Source: Rhodospirillaceae bacterium
Lineage (GTDB): Bacteria > Pseudomonadota > Alphaproteobacteria > Rhodospirillales > Rhodospirillaceae
Direction: 5' to 3'
DNA: 64,000 nucleotides
NCBI GenBank assembly: GCA_947476695.1
Contig: CANJRD010000006.1
Coordinates: forward strand, 124,001-188,000
Position numbers and translations under genes: made by a program. Below the pieces are notes generated by a model, which did not search any database, was not told where the DNA came from, and worked only from the letters and a program-made list of their open reading frames with translations. Positions 9,824-18,109 of the stretch are shown here, in pieces (within the stretch, counting starts at the first letter, position 1; the number at the start of each line of letters is the position of its first letter).

Positions 9824-11487
9824 TCCGTATCTCTGCCCGTAAGTTACTGAGCGCCACGCTGCTGGCTGCAGTTGCTGTGGTCGCGGGTTGCAATGCGCCT
9901 GAGCCCAAGTCCGCCGGCGGTTCGCCGGAAATGCGCCGTCTGACGGACCAGCAGTACCACAACATCATGGTCGATGTTTTCGGCGCCGGCGTCGACATTG
10001 GCGCGAAGTTCGACCCGTTGCAGCGCACCGAAGGCTTGTCGACGCTCTCGACCGCGACGGCGCGCGTCACGCCGGATGGCTTCGAGCGTTTCTACACCAC
10101 CGCACGCATCGTGTCCGGCAATGTTGTCGATGAAGAGCACCGCGCCACGCTGGTGCCATGCGATATCGCCAACCCCGCGGTCGCCGATGATGCTTGCGCC
10201 ACCAAGTTCTTCAAGGACACCGGCCGCCTCTTGTTCCGCCGCGCGCTCAGCGAAAAGGAACTCGCCTTCTTCGTGAAGGCCGCGCACGAGGGCGCCGAAG
10301 TTCACAAGGACTTCTACCAGGGCCTCGGCGTCGCGCTCTCCGCGATGCTGGTGACACCGGAATTCCTGTTCGTCGCCGACGCGACCGAAGCCGATCCTGC
10401 CAACGCCGGTCAGCAGCGGCTGACGGGCTATGCCAAGGCGGCGCGCCTCAGCTTCCTGCTGTGGAACACCGCGCCGGATGACGTGCTGTTGGCGGCGGCA
10501 GAGAAGGGCGATCTGCATACCAAGGCCGGCGTCGAACGCCAGGTCACCCGCTTGATTGAATCGCCCAACCTCGATCAGGGCGTGCGCGCGTTCTTCGCCG
10601 ACTTCCTCGACTTCCAAAAGTTCGAGACGCTCGAGAAAGATCCGGTGATCTATCCGACCTTCACCTCGACCGTCGCCGACGATGCGCGCGAGCAGGTGTT
10701 GCGCACCATCTCCGATGTGGTTGTGACGCGCGACGCCGACTATCGCGACGTGTTCACGACGACGAAGACCTACATGAACCGCACGCTGGCGCGTGTCTAT
10801 CGCGTGAGCGCGGATCGCACCGACGACGGTTGGTCGGCCTACGAATTCCCGAAAGACGATATGCGCGCGGGCATTCAGACTCAGGTCGCAATGCTTGCCC
10901 TCTATGCCCACCCGGGCCGCAGCTCGCCGACTCTGCGCGGCCGCGCCGTACGCGAGCTGCTGCTGTGCCAGCACATCCCCGATCCACCGGGCGATGTCGA
11001 TTTCTCGCTGTTCAACGATCCGAACTCGCCGAACAAGACCGCGCGCGATCGCCTCACGGCGCATCAGAACGCGCCGGCCTGCGCGGGCTGTCATAAGCTG
11101 ACCGATCCCATCGGCCTGACATTCGAGAACTTCGATGGCGCGGGCCAGTTCCGCACCACGGAGAACGAGGTGGAGATCGACACCAAAGGCGATCTTAACG
11201 GTAAGCCCTACATCGATCCGCGCGGCTTCGCGAAAGCGTTGCACGACGATCCGGCGACCAGCCAGTGCCTCGCCAATAGGCTGTATGCCTATTCGGTTGG
11301 CCATGCGCCGGCCCAGGGCGACCGCGAGTTCGTGAAGTATCTCGAAACGTCGTTCGCAAGCGACGGCTACAAGTTCAAGAGTCTCTTGAAGCGTATCGCG
11401 CTGAGCGATGCATTCTTTATCATCAAGCCCAAGAGCGCGCCGCCGGCCACTGCGACCGCGCCGAACTCGGAGGAGAAGCGGTCATGA
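9820..11487 (+). CDS. DUF1592/DUF1588/DUF1585 c-type heme lipoprotein
   Basis: A 555-residue lipoprotein with leader and lipobox VVAGC (about residue 24). The body matches the DUF1592-DUF1588-DUF1585 architecture: MRRLTDQQYHNIM opening, FRRALSEKEL and GVALSAMLVTPEFLF segments, then RGRAVRELLLCQHIPDPP. A heme motif CAGCHKLTDPIGLTFENFD (CxxCH) is followed by the C-terminal NRLYAYSVGHAP segment. These proteins are best known from Planctomycetes and Myxococcota, where they accompany DUF1552 proteins. Function is not established; the heme points to electron transfer. It overlaps the neighbouring genes on both sides by 4 nt. Confidence 0.88.
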   Translation: MIRISARKLLSATLLAAVAVVAGCNAPEPKSAGGSPEMRRLTDQQYHNIMVDVFGAGVDIGAKFDPLQRTEGLSTLSTATARVTPDGFERFYTTARIVSGNVVDEEHRATLVPCDIANPAVADDACATKFFKDTGRLLFRRALSEKELAFFVKAAHEGAEVHKDFYQGLGVALSAMLVTPEFLFVADATEADPANAGQQRLTGYAKAARLSFLLWNTAPDDVLLAAAEKGDLHTKAGVERQVTRLIESPNLDQGVRAFFADFLDFQKFETLEKDPVIYPTFTSTVADDAREQVLRTISDVVVTRDADYRDVFTTTKTYMNRTLARVYRVSADRTDDGWSAYEFPKDDMRAGIQTQVAMLALYAHPGRSSPTLRGRAVRELLLCQHIPDPPGDVDFSLFNDPNSPNKTARDRLTAHQNAPACAGCHKLTDPIGLTFENFDGAGQFRTTENEVEIDTKGDLNGKPYIDPRGFAKALHDDPATSQCLANRLYAYSVGHAPAQGDREFVKYLETSFASDGYKFKSLLKRIALSDAFFIIKPKSAPPATATAPNSEEKRS

Positions 11488-12860
11488 GCGTTCTGCTGCC
11501 TCGTACCATCCATCGTCGCGAAGTCCTGCGCGGCACCCTGGGTGGTGCTGCCGTCACCATGTCACTGCCGTTCCTGGATTGTGTGCTGAACACGAACGGC
11601 ACGGCGATCGCCGCTACCGGTCAGCCGATCCCCGTGCGTTTCGGCACGTGGTATTGGGGCATGGGACATACCCCCGGCCACGCCATTCAAGACAAGGGCG
11701 CGACCGCGAAGGGCATCGGCTTCCTCGAGGAATGCCAAGCGCTCAAGCCCTATGAGGCGTACCTGAACTTCTTCAACGGCTTCGCGATGCCGCTGGACGG
11801 TCACTCGAACTACACCCACTTCTCCGGCTGGTGCGCCAGCCGTACCGGTACGGCTCCGGCCAAGACCAACGAGATCCCGGCGCCGACGTTCGATCTGCTG
11901 ATCGCCGACGCGATCGGTCGCGGCTCGCGTTTCGAGACGCTGAACGTCACCGCCTCCGGCATGCCGCGCGCCTGCTACAGCGCGCGTTCCACCGACAGCC
12001 GCGGCAACGCGGAAGTGTCGCCGGTGTCGCTGTATGCCCGCATCTTTGGGCCGGAATTCGTCGATCCGAACAAGGCCGACTTCAAACCCGATCCGCGCGT
12101 GATGCTCGAAAAGAGCGTGCTGTCCGGCGTGGCCGAACAGAGCAAGGATTACGTCAAGACGCTCGGCGCGGCCGACAAGGCCCGTCTGGACGAGTACTTC
12201 ACCTCCGTTCGTCAGGTCGAAAACCAGCTGGCGCTCCAACTCGAGAAGCCGGCGGCGAACGACGCCTGCCGCGTGCCGCCCAATCCGGCGCAAGAGACCA
12301 AGCAGGACGAAGCCCGTGTCGCGCGCGACATGGATCACGTCGTCGAAACGCACAATGTCATGTCCAAGCTTCTGGCCATGGCGGTCGCGTGCAATCAGAC
12401 CAAAGTCTTCAACATGGTCTTCACCGACGACTTCGCCAACGTGCGCCGTGCCGGTGAAACCTATACGCACCATCTGCTCACGCACGAAGAAGCGATCGAC
12501 ACGAAGCTCGGCTATCAGCCGCTGACGTTCTGGTTCAATCAGCAGTGCAGCAACGGTTTCGCGAAGTACCTCGATACCCTGTCGAGCATCAAGGAAGGCG
12601 CGGGCAACCTGCTCGACAATTGCTTGATCTTCGCGGGCAGCGAAACCAACTATGCGCGCGTTCACACCATCGATGGCGTGCCGCTGTGGCTGGCCGGCAA
12701 GGCCGGTGGCCGCATGAAGACCGGCTATCACGTCGTCGGCGGCGCCGACCCTGTCACGCGCGTGCCGCTCACGGCCATGAAGATCATGGGCGTGCCGCTG
12801 CAGAACTGGGGTACCCGGTCGCTGCAGACGTCCAAGGTCGTCAGCGACGTGATGGCGTGA
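11484..12860 (+). CDS. Tat-exported DUF1552 family protein
   Basis: A 458-residue protein starting with a twin-arginine leader (HRREVLRGTLGGAAV). The remainder follows the DUF1552 pattern: RFGTWYWGMGH early, DGHSNYTHFSGW, then a long alpha/beta body and the late segment LIFAGSETNYARVHT. DUF1552 resembles the DUF1501/sulfatase-type alkaline phosphatase fold by family knowledge, but no activity has been assigned. Export by Tat implies folding, and perhaps cofactor loading, in the cytoplasm. Its start overlaps the DUF1592/1588 gene (ATGA). The two families are a conserved pair in other phyla, so a joint complex is the natural inference. Confidence 0.87.
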   Translation: MSVLLPRTIHRREVLRGTLGGAAVTMSLPFLDCVLNTNGTAIAATGQPIPVRFGTWYWGMGHTPGHAIQDKGATAKGIGFLEECQALKPYEAYLNFFNGFAMPLDGHSNYTHFSGWCASRTGTAPAKTNEIPAPTFDLLIADAIGRGSRFETLNVTASGMPRACYSARSTDSRGNAEVSPVSLYARIFGPEFVDPNKADFKPDPRVMLEKSVLSGVAEQSKDYVKTLGAADKARLDEYFTSVRQVENQLALQLEKPAANDACRVPPNPAQETKQDEARVARDMDHVVETHNVMSKLLAMAVACNQTKVFNMVFTDDFANVRRAGETYTHHLLTHEEAIDTKLGYQPLTFWFNQQCSNGFAKYLDTLSSIKEGAGNLLDNCLIFAGSETNYARVHTIDGVPLWLAGKAGGRMKTGYHVVGGADPVTRVPLTAMKIMGVPLQNWGTRSLQTSKVVSDVMA

Positions 12861-12865
12861 TCGCC

Positions 12866-13969
12866 ATGAAGCGCGCCATTGGGTTGATCCTCAGCGGAGC
12901 GTTGGTCGCCGGTCTGGGGGCGGGTGCTTCCGCCGCCGAACCGTCGGGTGTGGTTTTCCAGCAGCGTGGTGATGGCGCGGTGCTGGCCACGCCGGTCGGC
13001 ATGACGCTCTATACCTTTGCCCGCGATCAGGAGCCCGGGAAGTCGGCCTGCAATGAAGGCTGCGCCAAGGTGTGGCCGCCGTACCTCGCCACGGGCGATG
13101 CAAAAGCCCAGGGCGATTGGTCGCTGGTCAAACGCGCGGACGGCAGTCTGCAGTGGGCCTACCGCGATAAGCCGCTTTACGCCTACAGCAAGGACGTCGC
13201 CGCCGGCGACACCTTCGGCGAAGAGGTCAACGGCCAATGGCATCTCGCCTTCAAGGCGATTTTCACGCCTCCCGAAATCGCGGTGACGAAGACGTTGATC
13301 GGCTCCGCGCTCGCGAACTCCGCGGGTATGGCGCTCTATACGTCGGATAAAGACAAGCCGAACGAGTCGGCGTGCAACGATGCGTGCGTACGCACGTGGC
13401 GGCCCGTGAGTGCGCCATGGTCGGCGCGCGCGACTGGTGACTGGTCCATCGTGGCGCGTAAGGACGGCACGCGTCAGTGGGCGCATAAGGGCAAGCCGCT
13501 CTATGCCTATGCCCTCGAAGCCAAAGCCGGCGCGACGCTCGGCGATGGCGTCGACAAGACGTGGCATGCCGCGATTGTTCAACCGCCTTCGCCGATGCCG
13601 GCCTGGGTGAAAATCCATCAGTCCGATGCTGGCGAGTTGTTTACCGACGCCCAAGGTCGGACGCTGTACCAGCGTGTCGTGCGCCCCAGGGCAGCCGGCG
13701 GTGAAAACATCGAGATGGGGCTGACGAGCGACGACGCCCCGAAGGCCTTCCATCCGGTCACCGTCGCTTCCGCCGAAGACGCGAAGCCGGTAGGCAACTG
13801 GTCGATCGTCGATCAGGGGGGCAACAAGCAGTGGGCCTACAAAGGCCTGCCGCTTTACACCAACGAGTTGGACGTGGCGCCCGGCGATCTCAAGGGCTTC
13901 CGCGGCAGCGACCGCAGCTTCCACACCATCATGCGCTCCGGCGAGCCCATGCAGGGCACGGGGCAGTAA
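12866..13969 (+). CDS. Exported COG4315-like repeat protein
   Basis: A 367-residue secreted protein with signal peptide (1-24, ending ASAAE). It contains tandem copies of the COG4315 lipoprotein unit: MTLYTFARDQ...SACNEGCAKVWPP (about residues 45-75), MALYTSDKDKPNESACNDACVRTW (about 150-175), and a third, Cys-less copy at RTLYQRVV. Each is followed by a DWS...QWAYKGKPLYAY half. The first two copies keep the paired Cys. The function of COG4315 proteins is unknown. The start ATG at 12866 lies 5 nt after the DUF1552 stop, so this is the last gene of the operon before the terminator at 13990. Confidence 0.82.
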   Translation: MKRAIGLILSGALVAGLGAGASAAEPSGVVFQQRGDGAVLATPVGMTLYTFARDQEPGKSACNEGCAKVWPPYLATGDAKAQGDWSLVKRADGSLQWAYRDKPLYAYSKDVAAGDTFGEEVNGQWHLAFKAIFTPPEIAVTKTLIGSALANSAGMALYTSDKDKPNESACNDACVRTWRPVSAPWSARATGDWSIVARKDGTRQWAHKGKPLYAYALEAKAGATLGDGVDKTWHAAIVQPPSPMPAWVKIHQSDAGELFTDAQGRTLYQRVVRPRAAGGENIEMGLTSDDAPKAFHPVTVASAEDAKPVGNWSIVDQGGNKQWAYKGLPLYTNELDVAPGDLKGFRGSDRSFHTIMRSGEPMQGTGQ

Positions 13970-13987
13970 GCGGAAGCTTCGTGTTGA

Positions 13988-14026
13988 GATGCAAAAAGGC
14001 CGGGACTTCGTCCCGACCTTTTTCTT
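13988..14026. terminator. Intrinsic terminator after the DUF1592/DUF1552 operon
   Basis: A 14-bp stem with one C.A mismatch and a TTC loop is flanked by five A on the left and CTTTTTCTTTT on the right. It is U-rich in the plus direction, ending the operon that finishes at 13969. The A-run also makes it usable from the minus side. Confidence 0.88.
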
Positions 14027-14035
14027 TTGGCGCAC

Positions 14036-14080
14036 GATAAAAGAAACCCCGGGCCTAGCCTTTCTGGCCGGAGCCCGGGG
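14036..14080 (-). terminator. Intrinsic terminator for the 14154-14582 gene
   Basis: CCCCGGGC at 14047-14054 pairs with GCCCGGGG at 14073-14080. Read on the minus strand the stem is followed by TTTCTTTTAT, so it terminates the small gene to its right. Confidence 0.75.
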
Positions 14081-14153
14081 GTGTGGTCACCTCGTAAAAT
14101 TCTTTGCGGGAAGGGGGGACGAGGCGATCCCGCCTGACGGGCGTTCCCCGCAG

Positions 14154-14582
14154 CTATTCCCTCACCACGCCGCGCACTTCGACGAGCTGCGAGGCGATGG
14201 CTTCGTTGACTTCGTTATAGGCGGCTTCCAGCTCCTGAATCTTCAGGCGCAGGCCGCGCATCTGTTCAAGTTCGGCGTCGTTGATCGGCGTTTTGTTGGA
14301 AGCGATCGTCAGCGTGGTGCCGATGTACTTCGCCTTCAGCTCGGCCAGCATCTTTGCCAGGTCGATCATTTCGCGCGGGTCGATGACGTCCACATGTCGT
14401 TTCAAGGCGCGCCTCATTTCGTCTTCGACGATATGGCCGATGTGGCGCGTGAATTGGTTGGCGGTCAGAGGGGCGGCCGCTCCACCAACACGCGCCTTGC
14501 TGCTGCCGGCCATCGCCGTCGCTGGTTCTGCAAGACTCTCGTCGCTACGGCGACGTGCTGCGATGAAGTCGATAACGGACAT
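14154..14582 (-). CDS. Conserved-looking small protein, unknown function
   Basis: A 142-residue soluble protein that I do not recognise. The first 35 residues are Ala/Ser rich and probably disordered (DFIAARRRSDES). The middle reads as helix (FTRHIGHIVEDEMRRALKRH) and the C-terminal third is a probable coiled coil (LEQMRGLRLKIQELEAAYNE). There are no Cys, no signal peptide and no catalytic motif. It has its own terminator at 14036-14080 and diverges from the APC permease gene. Codon use matches the neighbours. A structural or adaptor role is possible but unsupported. Confidence 0.65.
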   Translation of the reverse strand: MSVIDFIAARRRSDESLAEPATAMAGSSKARVGGAAAPLTANQFTRHIGHIVEDEMRRALKRHVDVIDPREMIDLAKMLAELKAKYIGTTLTIASNKTPINDAELEQMRGLRLKIQELEAAYNEVNEAIASQLVEVRGVVRE

Positions 14583-14909
14583 TGCTGCTCACTTTCTCAT
14601 GGCCAGCTGCCTCTCACGGGGCAGTTCCGGTCTATAGAAAGCAACAAGCGTGCCAATGAGGGGGTGTCCGTAAGTTGTTGTTTTTAATGATATTTACACC
14701 TGATTAACCATGCGGCCTGGAAGTCGCTGCCGGGCGGTTGGGGCAACGCTAGGAAAGCTTTGCCGAGTGAGGCGGCGCGCGCGCTGCTTATCGTTCAGCA
14801 GAAACGCCGTGCGCGTGTGTGCGGTGTTGCGGGACCTCACCACTGTCTCTAACGTTTCGAAAGCTTCATTCACGCGCGCGTCGGGGCGGCGCGCGTTCAG
14901 GGGGACTTC
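14583..14909. promoter_or_regulatory. Divergent intergenic region
   Basis: This 327-nt gap separates two divergent genes and must hold both promoters. Its only notable feature is an AT-rich patch at about 14676-14708 in an otherwise GC-rich stretch. A 6-bp CAACAA/TTGTTG inverted repeat flanks part of it. No gene or RNA was recognised here. Confidence 0.4.
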
Positions 14910-16460
14910 ATGAGCGGCAGACTCTTCATCAAGAAAACCGTCGATCAGGTCCAGCATGAGGCGACGACCCACAGTCTGAAGCGATCTCTTGGACCTGCGA
15001 ACTTGGTTCTCTTCGGCGTGGGCTGCATCATCGGCGCCGGCATCTATGTGATGACGGGCAACGCCGCCGCCACCTATGCGGGTCCTGCGGTGCTGCTGTC
15101 GTTCGTGGTCGCGGGTCTGGCCTGCGCCTTTGCAGGACTTTGCTATGCGGAACTGGCCTCCACCATGCCGGTCGCCGGATCGGCCTACACATATTCCTAC
15201 ACCTCCCTGGGTGAGGTCTTCGCCTGGACGATGGGCTGGCTGCTGGTGCTGGAGTACGGCGTCGCGGCCGCTACGGTCGCCGTGGGTTGGTCGGGCAATG
15301 TCGTCAGCCTGCTCGGCAACTACGACATCGTGCTGCCCGACTGGCTGACATCGCCTTATATCCAGGCCGCGCCGGACGCGGCCGGCACGTTGATCTTCTC
15401 CGCCGGACATGGCCTGAACCTGATCGCCGCCGCCGGCATCCTGACGGTGACGGTGTTACTGGTCATCGGGGTGGCGGAATCCGCCAAGGTCAACAACGTC
15501 ATCGTCATCGTCAAAGTGGGCGTGCTGCTGGCGTTCATCGTTTACGGTGTCGCGTTCATCAACGTCGACAACTACGACCCGTTCATCCCGCCCAACGAAG
15601 GCGGCTTCAAATACGGCGTACCGGGAATCTTCCGTGCGGCGTCGGTGATCTTCTTCGCCTACGTCGGCTTCGAGGCCGTCTCGACGGCGGCGGCGGAATC
15701 GAAAAACCCACAACGCGACATGCCTATCGGCATCCTGGGCTCGCTGTTCGTCTGCACGGCGATCTACATGCTGGTCGCCGCAGTTCTGACCGGCGTCGTG
15801 CCGTTCCGCGAACTGGGCGTTCCGGCGCCGATCGCGCTGGCCGTTGACCGCATGGGCATCCCCTGGTTCGCCATCATGATCAAGATCGGCGCGATTGCCG
15901 GTTTGACCTCCGTGATGTTGATCCTCACCTATGGCCAGACGCGTATCTTCTATTCGATGGCGCGTGACGGGCTATTGCCGCGCGCCTTCGCCACGGTGCA
16001 TCACAAGTTCCGTACACCCTGGATCGGCACGATCATCCTGGGCATCATCATCGCCATCGCGGCGGCTTTGTTGCCGATCTCGATCCTGGGCGATCTCGTC
16101 AGCCTCGGCACGGCGGTCGCTTTCGCCATCGTCTGCATCAGCGTGATGTGGTTGCGCCGCAGCCGTCCGGATCTGAAGCGTCCTTTCACCGCCCCGGGCG
16201 GTGCGCTGACGCCCATCCTGGGCATCATCTTCGCCGGCATCATGGCGGCGCCGTTGATCTGGGACATCATAGACAAGGCGATGAGCGGCGATCCGATCCC
16301 CGCCATCATCCTGTCGACCTACATCCTGCTGGGCGCGCTGATCTACGGCTTCTACGGTCTGTCGCATTCGCGTCTGGCGCAGGGACTTCCCATCCTCGAC
16401 GACTCAGCTCTGCCGTCGCCCATGGAGGCGCAAGCCTTCGGTCTGAACGAGAAGCGTTAG
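14910..16460 (+). CDS. APC-family amino acid permease
   Basis: A 516-residue inner-membrane transporter with about 12-14 transmembrane segments, of the cationic-amino-acid/YfnA-like branch of the APC superfamily. The signature in TM1 is VGCIIGAGIYVMTG, with the unwound GxG; CYAELASTMPVAGSAY follows in the TM2-3 region and FFAYVGFEAVSTAAAE in TM6. Such proteins move amino acids by proton coupling or exchange. AGGGGGAC precedes the ATG. It is a single gene; the IclR gene converges on it with a 4-nt gap, so no functional link to that cluster is evident. Confidence 0.9.
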   Translation: MSGRLFIKKTVDQVQHEATTHSLKRSLGPANLVLFGVGCIIGAGIYVMTGNAAATYAGPAVLLSFVVAGLACAFAGLCYAELASTMPVAGSAYTYSYTSLGEVFAWTMGWLLVLEYGVAAATVAVGWSGNVVSLLGNYDIVLPDWLTSPYIQAAPDAAGTLIFSAGHGLNLIAAAGILTVTVLLVIGVAESAKVNNVIVIVKVGVLLAFIVYGVAFINVDNYDPFIPPNEGGFKYGVPGIFRAASVIFFAYVGFEAVSTAAAESKNPQRDMPIGILGSLFVCTAIYMLVAAVLTGVVPFRELGVPAPIALAVDRMGIPWFAIMIKIGAIAGLTSVMLILTYGQTRIFYSMARDGLLPRAFATVHHKFRTPWIGTIILGIIIAIAAALLPISILGDLVSLGTAVAFAIVCISVMWLRRSRPDLKRPFTAPGGALTPILGIIFAGIMAAPLIWDIIDKAMSGDPIPAIILSTYILLGALIYGFYGLSHSRLAQGLPILDDSALPSPMEAQAFGLNEKR

Positions 16461-16464
16461 GGCT

Positions 16465-17292
16465 TCAGCCCGCGGCGGGCGGAGACGTGACGGTCGGCGA
16501 GGTCTCAAAGGCCTTGCCGATCTCTTCCGCGGATCGCCGCAGCAGTGGGACGTATTTCTCCACCGCCTGCTCGATATTCAGCGCGCCCCGGGTGAAACGC
16601 ATGACCAGCGCGGCCAGCATCCGGTTGCGGATGAGGATCGGCAGCGCAAGGCTGAGTTCCGGCGCAACCGTGTCGTCGTACAGCGCCCAGCCGTTGTTGC
16701 GAACTTCGGCAAGAATGCGATTCAGCTGGTCTTTGTCGCGCGCCAGCCGGTCTTCCGGCCGCTCGGAGCGGGCCAGCACGTCGAGCAGGATGGCGCGCTG
16801 ATCGTCGCCGCCCATGGCGAGCAGGAGGCGGCCCGAAGAACTCTCGAGGATCGGCGCGCGCAAGGCGGGCTGCCGGGCGCCATCTCTTTCCACAGGCTCG
16901 CGGACCAGCATGGAGACCCCATGCAACGTTGCGATGGCCAACGGCCAGCTGCTGTCCTTGGCGCTTTTTGCGAGGACCGGCCGCGCTATTTCGGGAATCC
17001 AAGGCTCGTCCTCGAAGCCATCGGCGAGCGCGCGCACCTTGAGCGTCAGGCGATAGCGATCGTCCGTGGTATCGCGCACCGCGACGCCGGCGACGCAGAG
17101 CGTCTCCAGGACGCGATAGGCGGTCGTGCGCGGCAGCTTGATGGCGCGGGCGATGTCGGTGACGGTCGCGCCCGGCCGGCCGTTCAGTTCCTGCAGTGCT
17201 TCCAGCCCACGCAACAGCGCGCGGATCGGGCGCACGGACTCCGTGCCCTTTTCCGCACCGGCCTGTTCGTCGTCATCCTCGATTTCGGACAT
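16465..17292 (-). CDS. IclR-family transcriptional regulator
   Basis: A 275-residue regulator. Residues about 25-85 form the IclR winged helix (ATVTDIARAIKLPRTTAYRVLETL), followed by the effector domain with the family pattern LESSSGRLLLAMGG and a C-terminal IEQAVEKYVPLLRRSAEEIG helix. The sequence resembles the MhpR-type regulators of aromatic-acid degradation. I chose the ATG at 17292; a GTG at 17307 would add five residues. It is divergent from the flavin reductase/monooxygenase genes across about 150 nt, the usual layout for a local regulator, so control of 17444-20247 is likely. Confidence 0.88.
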   Translation of the reverse strand: MSEIEDDDEQAGAEKGTESVRPIRALLRGLEALQELNGRPGATVTDIARAIKLPRTTAYRVLETLCVAGVAVRDTTDDRYRLTLKVRALADGFEDEPWIPEIARPVLAKSAKDSSWPLAIATLHGVSMLVREPVERDGARQPALRAPILESSSGRLLLAMGGDDQRAILLDVLARSERPEDRLARDKDQLNRILAEVRNNGWALYDDTVAPELSLALPILIRNRMLAALVMRFTRGALNIEQAVEKYVPLLRRSAEEIGKAFETSPTVTSPPAAG

Positions 17293-17443
17293 ATCGTTCC
17301 AGGACACGGCCCCATTTTCAGTGTCGACTGTAAAGCATTGTCCGACAGGCGGACACCGGTTTTTGTGAAGTTGTCGCGTGGCCGTTGCTCCCCGCCCAGG
17401 CGGCCTTTATGCAATGTATGCGGTCGGTTCAATGGGTTGGCGG

Positions 17444-18001
17444 ATGGCAGGGCAAAAGGCACAGGCGGACGGGCAGGCGGCCCTGATCAGCATTGAGGGC
17501 CAGTTAGGGGTCGACCCTGCGGGAGGTCCCGATGCGCAGCGTCAGTTCCGCCAGACCTTGGGGCAGTTCGCCACGGGTGTGACCGTGATGACCTGTATGG
17601 GACCGAATGGCAGCCGGATTGGCGTGACGGTGAATTCGTTCACCTCGCTCTCTTTGAATCCGCCGCTGATCATGTGGGCTTTGGCCGATAGTTCGGCAAA
17701 CTTCGGGTCCTTCGAGGCTGGCGCCCCATTCGCCGTGAATGTCTTATCCATCGATCAGGAACAGGCCGCCCGCCAATTCGCCACGCCCGCAGGCGACAAG
17801 TTCGCGAATATCGATATTCACGAGGGCATCGACGGCGTGCCGCTTATTGTCGGTTGTGTGGCCTACCTGGAGTGCCGCACTGAGGCCCGCTACCCCGGCG
17901 GCGATCACGAAATCATCGTCGGGCGTGTGCGGCGGGTCTTCAACATCGCCCGGCGCCCCCTGCTGTTCCATGGCGGGCAGTTCCACGTACCGCACTTGTG
18001 A
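17444..18001 (+). CDS. Flavin reductase (HpaC/RutF-like)
   Basis: A 185-residue FMN-binding split-barrel protein of the short-chain flavin reductase family. Family signatures are FRQTLGQFATGVTVMT, GVTVNSFTSLSLNPPLIMW, FAVNVLSIDQEQAARQFA and the late HEIIVGRVRRV. It would supply reduced flavin from NAD(P)H to a partner oxygenase. The start is uncertain: in-frame ATGs at 17414, 17432 and 17444 and a GTG at 17378 are all possible, and none has a strong ribosome-binding site. The monooxygenase gene follows after about 110 nt. That monooxygenase looks like a class A enzyme, which normally does not need a separate reductase. Confidence 0.85.
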   Translation: MAGQKAQADGQAALISIEGQLGVDPAGGPDAQRQFRQTLGQFATGVTVMTCMGPNGSRIGVTVNSFTSLSLNPPLIMWALADSSANFGSFEAGAPFAVNVLSIDQEQAARQFATPAGDKFANIDIHEGIDGVPLIVGCVAYLECRTEARYPGGDHEIIVGRVRRVFNIARRPLLFHGGQFHVPHL

Positions 18002-18109
18002 GAAATTGTTGATCGCTGCGTGAGCCGACGGACGCGGATGCTTGCCGCCACCGTCGCCGGTCTGGCACACCCCGAGGACGGAATTAACAAGGTACAAAGG
18101 CCGTTGGTG

